Made by a program: the position numbers and the translations under genes
The notes under the pieces: generated by a model
What the model was told of the DNA's origin: nothing
What the model saw: only the letters and a program-made list of their open reading frames with translations
Databases searched by the model: none
Shown here: piece by piece, positions 1-13,100 of the stretch
Position numbering within the stretch: position 1 is the stretch's first letter
Layout of the letters: each line of letters starts with the position of its first letter
Assembly: GCA_029706075.1 (NCBI GenBank)
Contig: JAINUG010000085.1
Coordinates: forward strand, 1,203,392-1,267,391
Length of the DNA stretch: 64,000 nucleotides
Origin: Aldrovandia affinis
Taxonomy: Eukaryota; Chordata; Actinopteri; Notacanthiformes; Halosauridae
Direction: 5' to 3'

Positions 1-1167
1 TGAGAAGTTGCATTCTTGCAAGGCTACTGGACTGTCCCCGTCTGGAGAAGCAAAGCCGCACTGAGTGAATTTAATTGAAGTGCTAGGATTCGATAAGGCA
101 ACAAAAACAGTTCACTTAAAGCTGCCTCAAGTCTCACGCCATTAATTTTGTCATCAAATTAGAACCCTTTTTACAGCCTTGGTCCAGTGTTTCAGTTGCA
201 CACAAAAAATGTCCTGTGAAAGACAAGGAGGGGAATAGTGAAGGGGGGGGGTCAGATTTACAGGTTTTCTTTTTTTAGGCCCCTGAAACTGGCCTGATCG
301 ATTCCCCAGCACTGACATGGAGCAGTTTCTGCCTTCAGGCTGTTCACTATCTTTGGACTCCTCTATGTGTTACGGGAGTGAAAGCCTTTGAAAGATGTGA
401 GATGTAAGCATTAGCCAGGGGGGGCTGTAAAAACAGTGCAGCGAGGGTGGAAAGGGAGAGGGGGAGGGGAGGGAGGGGAGGGGGATGGAGTGGAACGTGC
501 AGCGCTCAAGTGCTGCTGATTCCTATTGCCTGCGCTCGGAGCGAAGGCTCAATTAATCACTCCCGTAATGCACTGGGTGAGTGACAGGCAGAGACTTGCC
601 CTGAGGCTTGGCGGACGGCACGTGCAGCTGGGCCCTCTGTGTGCCCGTCTCTCTCTGGCAGGCAGGGCTTCATCACGCCAACCCCCCGCTCCACCCCCGC
701 CCCAGCGGCGGCATGCCACCAGCGCTCAGCTTGTGATGGATGAGCCCAGGTCCTGCTGCATCCTGAGCCAGGAGAGCGGTCCACGGCCCTGTGGTCAACC
801 ACACATAACTGGGCTCTCTTCTGGGATATCGCCTTACCGCCCTGGAGAAAGGGCTGAGTATTCCACGCCCACCAGCGCTGGGATCTCATCTGCCTCAGCT
901 GCCGCTCCCCTCAACCCCACTACTGTATGCTTAAAAGAATGCAGGCTAGCTGAACGGTTTCCTCACTCCACACTGTTTGGTTGCTATTTTAATTCCCTCC
1001 GCTCCTCTTATTTTAACTTTGCTGTGACGGGCTTGTTTGTTCAGCTATGGAATATGGTGTATGATCATCCCCGAATGTATCTTTTTCCATTCCTGCTGGG
1101 GTTGAGGTGACAGGAAGAGCTTCCCAGGGGCCGGGCCCTTAAAACAAGCAATGGGGTGTTTTCCTAC
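1..1167. other. acp7 intron, left edge of window
   Basis: Intronic sequence downstream of the 1168-1230 exon. No further acp7 exon was seen here. It contains a G run near 244-252 and a purine tract of G-rich blocks at about 458-486 that could form a quadruplex. A GC-richer patch at about 510-900 gives chance open frames on both strands without recognisable protein similarity. Confidence 0.5.
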
Positions 1168-4100
1168 CTGTACCACAGGCCCTCTGTGTCTCCCGGCATG
1201 CTGAATCGGTTCCTGTAGTTGGAGAAGTTGCTGTAAAAACAGAGAAGACCAATGAAATGTATAGTCTGTGGAATTGGCATGCCTTAAATTTCTTAGCTAA
1301 TTAGCAACAGAAACCTTAGCAACAGAACCCCCCTCCACTGTTTTGTGGTTGCCCACTGTGGCACGTAAGGGGAGGACTGGTGGATTTTCAAAATGTGATA
1401 CAAAAATTAATATCTTAGAGTCTAATGAAAGAAATTCTTTGACTTGAAGATGAATGCGTGGGCTGGGTGAACTTTGTATAAAGTACACCATAGGCAGAAG
1501 AGCTTAGATGGTTGCTCGACTGACAGAGCCCAGTCAGATTTTCCAACATGGTTAGGAGAGACACTGCCCAGGAGGTAAAATCTTACTGCAATTTGCCTCT
1601 CCATCTGCCAGTTCGCTGCTTCGAACCCAACACTTCACCTCCCATAGCACCGGCTGAAGAGTAAGCCATTGTGTTAGGGACATGTGACTGGATCAATATG
1701 CTTTGAATGGGAACTAGTGACCTCAGCCTTTAAGCATTGGACCATCCTCATTGGCCAAGATATCATCATAGGAGACACATATCCAGTTCAGTGAATGTCC
1801 ATAAATGTGAAAATGCCATTTGTCTCTTTCTCTCTCCTTAATCATCCCTCACATTGTCACTATGAGGTGAAATTGTTCTGACAGAGCTTTTCCAAACACA
1901 TGCACGTGTATTAGCCAGATGATCATGGTTTGAGATGTTGTTGTGACACTGCAGTCTATGGAAAACCACTGTCATCAGGGATACAGCTTTCTCTGATGGA
2001 CCCACACAAACAGGACCTAGCGGACTGATACCGATAATAAAAAGAGGAGAAAACCACCCTGCCAGACACATGGTCTCCAAGACAGAACACAAGGCGAGGC
2101 AAATACAACAGGTATTTCCTACCTGTGTCTCCCCTCCCACCCGACCATCCCCTTTTTAAAAATGCCTAAGTGTGTATGGCACACAATTCTGGCCAAGAAA
2201 CACAGAACAGGGAACTTTCAATGAAAAAAGGACAAACCTGGTATTTTAAGAAGAGTGGTTTGGGCTGAAGAGTGTTTTTGCCCTTCCTTGCACATGTGAT
2301 TTTCCAAATATTTTCATTGGACAAATAAACATTCATATACTGCCCAAAAAAAGGAAAACTCTTTCTAAGAAGACTTTGGTTTACCGAAGTGAGCTTTCCT
2401 TCATGGTTAGCATGAATTTAATTTCGCCATAAAGTGAAGAGCCAATCTTCTTTCAAACTAGATTCATAGTTGTAGGGAGCCTGATTGCTTCACACTGTTA
2501 TGTAAGAGAGAGGTGGACTTATGGCTCGTTACACCAAACCTGATTGAATTTGGGGTCTTGAGGTAGGGTGACAGGGTTAATGCCAGGTTATAGTAACCGG
2601 AGAAGAGTCAGGTCAGGGATTAAAGGAAAGATAAGGGTCAGGATAGTTATGTGGCCTGATACTTTTTGAAAGGGTCGAGTTTCGAGTAAAAGGCATGGAT
2701 GATATGGGATTATGACTATATAGTCATAATAAACAATTAGTTACTGAATATTCTGTTTTCATGGTCAAGTATATTTCGAATTTATGAAAGACTTATTTGG
2801 TTTTCATGGGGGATGTTCAATTTGCAAATTCGTTCCTTTTATAATTGGAATATATTTCTATTATTTTAGTAATTATATCTATGCAAATACTCAAGAAAGA
2901 ACTCCTTGTACTTAATTCACATTTATTATGGCATATTCGTAATGAAAAGGGATCTTGCATTGTAAGTCTGATGAGAAGTTTACATTCCTGAGCGTCTGCT
3001 CCGTAGGAACTGTGTTCAGATCCCCATTTAGCGCCTGCTGGAGGATGAGTCGGCAGTCCTACCGCTCTGTGAAACCTCCTTGCATTGCATCCTGAGCATG
3101 ACGCCACCATATGGCAGAGACAGAGAGCATCCACAGATTCATACCACCATCTTGTGGTTAAGAAGGTATCTGACATTCTCTGACTGAATGCGCATGCAAA
3201 GACTGTGGCCACAAAACTGAGACATCGTATTTCCTTTCCACTCAAAACTGAAGACATGACAATGTTCGGACATTGTGCTGGATTCAAAATAATTATTTGT
3301 CACAGTAATGGGAATGGGTCATTCTATAATAATCACAGTAGTTGCCTAAGAGGAAATAAAATCATTCTCAAAAACAGCTTTTTTTGACCAAAATGTTCGG
3401 ATTACATTGTACAATTGATGGAATATAATTCAGCATCAGATAAAAATTTGTCACAAAAAGTAATGGGAATTGCAGGACACAGCCAGGGGTCCTTCTATAA
3501 TAATCTTGTAGATCTTGTAAAGACCAGCAGGGGCTATAATACTGTTCTAAATCATTTTAAAAGTCACTGTGGAAAATCTGATCTGCTCAATACGTGTTTA
3601 TTTGTTTTGTTAATTCATTTTTTCTTCAAACTACAGACTCAAAGCTATAATTTGTAACTCTAGACAAGCTGAGGGATATATGGTTTCCTGAACAAGCCTG
3701 TTTCTTTTTCCAAGGCATCGCTTTCTGATGGTATCACATGAAACAAATCTTGACAGGGAGATAAATGTTCCAGTTTGAGCCTTGTCAAATACAATCTAGA
3801 CATAGCTGACCCTAAACACTAGCAATGGGGCTTTGTCAAACCCATACTCTCAAAATCACTTGAAAACATTCTCGCAGCCCTATAGATACTCTTTTCCACA
3901 ACACAGAAAAAAAACATATCATTGTTAAATAAAACAGACATTGCATTCTGTTCCGTCATGATGAGGTTTGTAACTATTCAAACCGCATACTCATGTTTTG
4001 GGAAATCAATGGAACAATTCCTGTGTGCAAGTACTGGTATCAGTTATTCACTTCACGCTCCATTGTTTTGAATGGTACGGGTCATTTCCTCTTCAGCCAC

Positions 4101-7100
4101 AAGGATGGACCAACAGTATACATTGTGCTGGGGAACAAGGGGAGGCTTGAGCCTGTGTGGATACGTGGGCATCATGCAGCTGGAATGTCAAAATATCAGA
4201 ATCTTGTGGCCGGGCATTTCGGGCATTGTCATTTACTCCGATGGTTTTGTGGTCGGAACGAAACAGGAGCCGGCCACTGAGAGCTCCAGCGCTGCATAAT
4301 GCCACTGTCAAAAACATCAAGATGTTTGTGGGGGAGTCCGCCTCAAGCAGCATTATGTAATATAAACGCAATTATTTATATTAATTGATCTGATGTCTGG
4401 AGGAACGGCCAAGAACAACAGGCTACCATTTGCAGCTCTTCCATCGAGCCAGAGTTCCCAGCGTGCACTAGTGCAGAAAGAAGAGAAACAATAAATACTA
4501 AGGGAAAGAAGGGCAAGAACATGTGAATTAAGCAGCGTAAATATAATGCTGTACAGTAATTCTATCCATGCATTTAATATGCTCCCTCATCTTAATTCCT
4601 CCAGAAAAAAGAAGGCCTTAAAATCTGTTACCAGCTAATCCCCCGGATATGAACTCTCCCCCCAACATGTTCGATGGCCGGGAGCTAGTTTGTCTCCTGC
4701 CTCCTATGACAGACTCTTTCATTTAGCTGAAGGTCTTAACCAGGATCATCACAGCTCACTCTGATCATCACAAGTCCCCCGTACTTATAATTGTCTCAAG
4801 GACCAGGGGGGCCCTCCATGCGTTTTAAAAATAGAAAAACATTTTAAAATCTATTCCCTCCATTCTGTGGGTGTACTGTGGGAAACTAAAATACTGTTTA
4901 AAAAAAGTGTTTGTACAGGGCTTGGGGGCGGGTTAGGGTTTTTTACATGGAGGTTGGTCCACATTACGAAAAGACCGGGCTGCCATCTGAGAAGGGACCA
5001 GGGTATGTTGTGGCTCGCTCCTTGTTTTGGCATTAACTCAAACTGATACGGAAGGGCTTTTAGCCTGCTGTGCTCTGAACCCGCCGGCCTGCCCGCTGCG
5101 CCTCCAGCCTTGCGGGCCTGACCCCTGAGCGCGCTCCGCAGATCTCTTTTCCATTTGCGCCAGCGCAGGCGGCTGTCTGCGCCGCAACGCTAAAACAGAC
5201 GCTGGGAGAGCAGACAGCCAACATTCCCCACACACCCCGGGCTCCCCACGAAGCACACCCCCCACTTCAGGCTCCACAGAGCGTGCACTAAATCAACACC
5301 CATTCCTTAGGTCTGTCCTTTGGCAACTGTAGAGACAGAATAGAAAGTACCATAAGAGTTTTTCAGGGACCTTGAGAGGCGAGCGGGGCTTTATCTGGTG
5401 TGAATGAAGCACGAGCCAACGAAGCCGGGGAGGACACACACGTGATGAGCGTGGCACACGGGCCAAACACGCAAAGGGGGCCTGTTGCGAATTAGCGCCA
5501 TCTCCAATAAGCATCAACCGCCCCCCATCCCCCGCTTACTGTACTGAGCAAGCACTGAGCCAAGAAGGAGGGACAAACATCTGTTTTGTTTTGGTTTGTT
5601 TGTAAGGGTATAATGCTATAAGGTATCTCTCAATTAGTGCACGCTGTTTACCGCAGAAAGGTTTATTTTACAGGAACCACTGTAAAACCTGTCTTAGGGG
5701 GAGTGCCGTGTCCTGCTTAAATGCGAGCAGTACGGAAGAACTTTGAGCCAAGTTTCGGTCTGTTTTAAAAATGATAAGAATAAACTGCATAACTGTCACT
5801 TTTGGAGCCAAAGCTTATGATGGTACATCCAACTTCTCGTGGGAGTCTCACTCAAAAGTATTTTGAACATGTGGGCTGACACACCAGTTTTAAGTCTGGA
5901 TACAAATTAAACTCGACATAAAAATGTAACTCTTGTTGACGTAAATCATTCTATCTGAAACAATGTGGACGGGGGCATATTTGATAGCATGTTATTATAC
6001 CTGAGAAAAGCATTGGGTGATGCAGAGGGCTTTGTGTACATTTTCTTGATTTCTACATTTACAAAAACATTTATTTGAGGAGATAAAATAATGAGCCTTG
6101 TTTTTTATTGCCAAATTCCAAATATGTAGATGAACCCTGTTTATTTGCCCTTCTTTGAGAGAAATCTGGGAAAGAAAGCAGTATTCATTAACCAACATCT
6201 CTTCAAATCATAGCTGAAATAACCAGCAAATGATCTAAATGATGTAGTGCAGACACACATTCAAATAGCTACAGGGAAGTTTTATAGTGCCTACTAGTTT
6301 CTAATATATGTATTTATGGATATAGAAACCCACTATTGGGTTTACCAATGCCCATTACCAAGAGCAATTCAAGTTACACACAGTGACCCCAAGACCCAAT
6401 CGTGAGCTCATCTTTTTTTCAGCCACATGTTATTTTGGAGACGGCGTACTTGTTTTGACGCTGGTGGTTCTTGAACCAATTCCACGCCCGGGCTTGAAAT
6501 AATCCCATGTCTGCTTCAATATGAGAATTAAGTTAACCAAGATCTTTAGTACTATGGAACAACCGCACAACAGTGACCATAGGATGGTGTTTCTGAAATC
6601 CGTTTCAGTTCTAAAGTAGCACACTGCAGGAACTCAGTGACCCAACAGTGTTTCTCTACCTCGCAAAAACTGTTTTCGGTTAGAGAAACCAAACAAAACT
6701 TTGATATTATAATTTATCACATCTGCACAACAAAGGAGAATAAAGCGCAATATGTATAGAAGTGAGGGGTTCTGCGACTGGGGTTCGATTCCACCAGGTC
6801 GCGCCAGTTTCGGCTCTGGCCGTGAGTGCCACTAGGGGGCGGCAATCGGCTGTTCGCCCCAGGGAAGGGGGAGGGATGAAAGCCGAATGGGATCGCTGCA
6901 TATATGTGTGGTCCTGTGTGTTACGGTGACAGGCTTCAGCTTAGGCAGGTGCCGGCTCGGAGGAGGCGGTGCAGCGCTCACTACCGGTCTCGGGACTATG
7001 GCACTGAGTTCTCATACGAGGGAGGGGATAATTGACAAGAAAAAGAGAGGGTATAATTGGATACTAAATTGGGAGAAAAAATGGAATAAAAAGTGCAAAA

Positions 7101-10100
7101 ATAGAAAATAAAAAAATAAAAGAAGTGAGGTGTTATTAGAGAGCAGAGCAGCTGTACCCACTGTTTACCCACAATATCCTCCAGTGCTTGTGTTCCTGCT
7201 GACTTACAGGTTTGCATGACTGATGTGTTTGTGAAACAGCAGCTTGAGTTGGGCCTGCACACACAGAGAGGGAGAACTCAGTCGAGGGCATAGGGGCCGG
7301 TGGTAGAGATGGATGACTGGTCAGTGACCACTTTACACCGCAGGGGGCCGTGGGGGCGGCTCTAGGCCCCTCAAGTGCTGAAACCCCAGATACACCATCG
7401 CCACGAATGCGCTCTTATGCAAACCGCTTTACCTCGAATCGCCTTCGAGCTGTGCTTTATAGAGGCTGCAGACACTAAAAGTGTAAGTCATGTAAAGAGA
7501 TATTAACCATCATAACGCTGCCAACTGCGCACCTCTCGTTAGTTTGTTTCTGGCGGCTGGATGGGTTCACACAGGTCGGGAAATTTGTATCGTAAAAAGT
7601 CCATAAATCCAGCCAATGACTTGCCATTTCTTTTTGTGCACAACAGAAAAATATCTGTTGAGTCAGCTGCTGCAAGTGCGCTGAAGTGGTCCTCTCTGAG
7701 CTCACCCAGGGATTCCGGGAGACATGGATATGTTTTGCTAGCAATTATCGGCGCTATACCTGCGCCAGATCTTCTATACATAGAAAGCACCAGAGACCTC
7801 TGCGATTCGAATCAACGTTAGCTTGCGCCATCTCCGTATAAATCACTCTCCTTTTCTCTCTGGCTGCAGCCAGAGCTCAGGCGAGGCTCCGGTGTCACCC
7901 CCTCAAGGCCCGGTGCACGCCCGGTCCAGAGGCAGGCCAACAGAGACGCTAAACTCCTCCCACTGGGGGAGGAGCTTCGAGCAACCCTTTATTAATCTGC
8001 GCGGCTCCCGTTACATGTCGCGTGAGCCTTGCGCCTGAGCAGAACACACCACCCCCCGATCCCTGCGGCCCAGAGATTAACGACGCACGAGCAAACAGGG
8101 GATTTGAGGGGAAGTGAGAAGGAAAGACACACTAACGTGTGTGTGTGTGTGTAAGTATTGGTAAAACCATTACAAAAATATTGCGCTTTTAATTTGGTGC
8201 TAAAGACAGCAGCGATGAATAAATTAGCACCAGGGGTGCGATCATGCGTCCGCTGAAATCTCTGAGCTTAATCTCTGAGTTTTACGCAATAAAAGCGACC
8301 TTAAGAGAAATGCCATTGCTATTTTTATCATTTTTTATTTGGTTAAATGTGATAAAAATACCCTATCCCCTGGGTAGTGGCACTGTGCTGGTCTGGGACA
8401 TCTGACTATCTGGCATGCCAGTCTCCTCTAACTATAGACTCAGCTTCAGAAATATTTTTGTTGCAAACTGTCTATTCCTTCCACTAGAAGATGAACTAAT
8501 GGGCAGCTGCCAAACCCAACATTTGTTCTCATGGGCAGAGAAATAAAATAAACAGAGGACCCGGATCTGAAAGTGAAAAAACCAGGAAACATGAACCATG
8601 TCAGTCCCGGCTGAAGCCATGAGCTATTTAATGGCTTTTGGAAACTTGCTAGGGAACACCAGCTAGGGAAATTATTGTATCTTTAGACAAATGAGTATTT
8701 ACCGACATCTGCCTTTTCACTGGTATTTGACTTTAGGCCTACATGCTGATGATATGATGAATTTGCACTGTTAGAGCAACCGTGCAAAGAGCAGATGTGA
8801 TTCTGAACATATTCCCAGAGGCTGGGCCACAGGAATACATTTAGTGGCGCACTCTATCACTGCTACACATGCAGCTCTAATAAGCACGTCACATTTTCCC
8901 TAATCTACGTCTTTTGGCTCAAAATCAGCACTGTGCTGTGCTCACATACTCGCATTGTGATGAGCATTTCTGGTGGAAACTTCATTATACATGATATCAT
9001 TGTTTCAGTTTGTTAATATTCACGTAAACACCCAGGGCGGTCATGGAGACATTTGCTGAAATGGCACACGTCAGAAAGCCAGATGAGGGAAATGAGGACG
9101 AGGAAGGTGACGAAGATGCACACTGAGAGCGATACTCACTATGCATTCTCATGGTTCCCAGGGCAGGTCATATAAGGCACGTAGGCAGCGATGGACTGGA
9201 TCTGCCTCATGAATTCATCCCCAATCCTGCCATTGTCCTGTAACACAAACACAGGAATGGTCAACCCCACATAGCAGTGCCAGATCCCAGACAAGCACTG
9301 CTGGCTAGGGGCTAGGACACACATACGACCTGTAGCTGAAGGTCAAAACCTGCATCCAGATTGCGACCGTAAAGATCAGCCTTAGTAAAAGCCTAAACAA
9401 ATCTATTGAGTCTTTTAATGAGATCCCAAAATAATACTTATAGACCACTTTTCAGATGGATTGTTTTTTGGTGTGTTTACCCAAAACCATATCGATTCCA
9501 TATGATGACACCACCAATTCAGAGCGCCTGCATTTCAGAAACATTGACACATACCGTCGCAGCACTAACCTGGGGAGAAATGGGCTTTTTCTCACAAAAT
9601 GGGAGGATTAAGAAAAGGATGATTTATTCAAAATGCCATTTTATTTTAAAGTGTCTCATTTCTCTATTTCTCATGGCTAAATTGAGGTTACCTTTTTCGC
9701 TAATATGTGGAGAAATTGAGAGAGAGAGGAATGATTCGATGGCCATATCTAGAGAGCCAGATGGGGAATTTGGCCAGGAAGCTTCCCCGCCCTTGTGGTT
9801 TGCGATGAATGTCATGGGATCACAGGATTCTTATTCATTACCATTCATGGGATAACAGCAAAACAAAGCAAGCATGAAAAGAGGTGTGGCTCCATCAGTA
9901 GCCATGCGTGTAATTGATATATATACACTTTCCAGACATTTTTATCTTTTAAAAAATGTATCTGCATACCAAAAAATTATAATAATATATGAAATCATAC
10001 AAGTTTATTTGACAGATCGTTTCAGAGCATCAATTGAGATCAATTTCTGGTGGCTGGATAATTTGTAATAGTATCCCCAGAGTTTGCCATTTATGAGGTC

Positions 10101-13100
10101 CAGGAAGCAGTGAAATGGAGTTAGACATTCCAGCTCAAAGCACTGGTTGAACTGGGGACATTATTTCTTGCGGTCGTCTGATCATTGAGTCATATATATT
10201 TTCTTATCCTTCTCTGGCACACATAAAAGGGAAATAAGTCCTTTAATATGTAGACATTTAATTTGCCAATATTAAGTCAAATTCAAGTATGTAACATTAC
10301 GGGAACACATACTGCGTGTAATGTTTACACAGAGCCAGAGGTTCTCATGAAAATTCCAGCAGAGAATCACCTCGTATTTTTCATGGATTTAAACAGGAGT
10401 ACAAAGATTTATTTCTCCAGTGTCCCCCCACATCACTGTTCCAACTGGCTAGGGACCTTAAGTTTCCGTGAATAAATTATCGGTTCACCCCATCAAACCA
10501 GTTAGCCTGTCCCAAGTTTAAAGAGCTGAATATTTTGATTGGAATAAAAGCTGTCTGACATGCATCAGCTTTGAAGATGCTTCTTGCTGTGCGCAGTTGG
10601 TTTTAACACCTCTGGGGAATCAACAGGTGAGTCAGTCAGCTCGGTTTCAGAACCCTGCCCTTTTGAATCAGCGGGTTAAGTTTCTCCTATCCCTGTCTTT
10701 TAACACTTCAGCACTGCGTTTATAGAGATTTAGATTTTACTTTGGCACCAAGTCTGTGGCAAACCACAGGGGCAGCCTTCTAAAACGGGAGAGGCCATGA
10801 ATTGCCGAGTAATGCTGATGTGAAAACTGATCACTCATCGCAGATCTGCATGGCGCTTGAGTGTGGTGTGTCTTGGGAGATCTGTGCCCGTAACGACAGA
10901 GCCCATAATGACAGTGTTGTGCTTCTTCTCAACACCTCACAATGAACATGCACTGAGCCACGTGCCATCTGTGGTGGAGAGCCAGAACCCCCAACCTCCT
11001 CTTACTGATAATGATAACAATATATAAATTGATACATTTGTTATAATGACGGCTTGTCACAACACAACAACAAGTATAAATTGACTTACAGCAGCAAAAA
11101 TAACAGCAGCTAATCTTGGGAGTGATTTTTTTATACAGCATTCCAACACTAAGATCAGTGATATTTCAGAACATGCTGTTGCGATTGAGTACTTGAAAGG
11201 AATTGATTGACAGAAATGATGAAGGTAAAATATTCACTGGTCTAACTAGCAGCAAACAGTACATCAGTATCATTATGGTTTATAGCCTATCATTACCATT
11301 GTCAGTGTAAGTGGGCCTTATGGGATACATCAGTGGATACATTGGTTGACCTATACTCCACAGTGAGTTTGATAAACACACAGGTGCAGTGAATATACCA
11401 TGAACTGCATACCGTTTCCCCTTTCTCACTGAGGTAAGTAACAGGCCTGTCATATCGGTCTATCAGGTGACTAAACCTGACGTCCAGAGGAAGTTACCTC
11501 ATCCATGTCGTAAGCAAAATCCCCTAGAAAACAAAAATAACAATATTAGTTCATCTAATTCCACCCACACGTGCTGAGACTACAATAACTGTCCAAGCAT
11601 CACAGTGAACACAATTCACATTAAAAAAATGTATGCACTGATAAATAATATAAACAATGGCTAAATGTATGTACCACAAAATATTGAAATTGCATATCTG
11701 CCCATTCATGTGACAAAGATCCGCATTTAGTCATTCACTCAATATTCATTGACCAGAAAGATTCTAACTGGCTCCTTACCAATGTGCAAGATGGTGTCGT
11801 ACATTCCAACCTGGGTCTCTTTCTGCAGCCTGGCCAGTGATTGGGGGTTCTCATTGCCCATGTCCCCAAACAGGGCAAACCTGGGGCTCCAGCTATCGCT
11901 CTCATTCAGGGCACTGAAGTAAAACACGTCACTCCAGCCAGCTTCACTGCCACAGTGATACACTGCAGTAAAATCAAACAGAGAGGAACAGTCACCAAAA
12001 CAGGCACCACCCTCCACTTCTGTACCAGAAAATGACATATAGTGGGAGGTTTTTGCCTCTCTGGAGAGATTTTGCCAGACACTCTCAACAGACACCAAGT
12101 AATGCAATACAGCCCCTTTAAATATACACACACCAAGTGACAACCTGTCAATTATTGACATGGATGATTAATTGCTGGATATTCACATGCAGAAACCTAA
12201 TATGTGTGTGTGTGAGATACTTGATTAGCTAGTGGATGTGCAGTATTTATTTTGGGCTTCTGGTAATCTTGGGGCTCTCTGCTACCCGATGCTCAGCACT
12301 GCCAGGGAGATGGCACTTAAGCCATGATTGAGGTGCATCCACGAGTAAACAAGGCTACAGCCCTGAGGCACCACACCTCTGCACTCCTCTGGGTCACTGT
12401 TCACTGTGGCGATGAATCACTAGCAATGGGGCTGCAGCTGCCCTCTTCTGAGAAGCCATCCGCTGATTCATAAGAGAAGCAAACAGAAACTGTGAGGGAA
12501 GGCGTGATTGGATAAGCCCGGGCCCAGGGCAGAGCACACAGAACCAAGAGCCCACAGAAATTGTGGTTCTGTGTGGCTCAGTAGGTAGAGCATGGTGTTG
12601 GCAACCTACTTCCCATTGGGACCACATATTCTGAAAAATGTATGCATTCACTACTGTAAGTCGCTTTGGATAAAAGCGTCTGCTAAATGGCATATATTAT
12701 TATTATTAGACTCATCAACTAAACTGGGGGTGTATTCGAGGATGGAGGGCCGGAGGTGGGGCATATGACAGTGAGGACCTGGCCACTGGTCTCGATGCCC
12801 TGCTCCCTTCTCTGGGCCGCTTGCACTCCACTTGTTCTCCCACGTGCTCATGCTGCAGCCCACAGGTGTCAAATCCACCTCCACTCGTGCCACGAGCCCC
12901 TTCCGAGCCCCATTTCAATCCTCAATTTCTGGACACTTCCACGCTTGGCAGCTCCTGGAGCTGGAGGAGCCATAGCCAAGCAGCAAAATAGCCCTAATCT
13001 GGATCTGGATGCACTCACAGTAAGCAGAACCAGGGCTCAGGCCTGACAGTGTGACCCGGTGAATGTACTGTTTTCTCTTCTCTGACCCCCCGTCCTCAAA

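Noticed and set aside
526-1110. 194-codon plus-strand frame and its 110-codon antisense partner
   Set aside because: GC-rich intron sequence, low-complexity Pro/Arg content, no domain, inside an acp7 intron.
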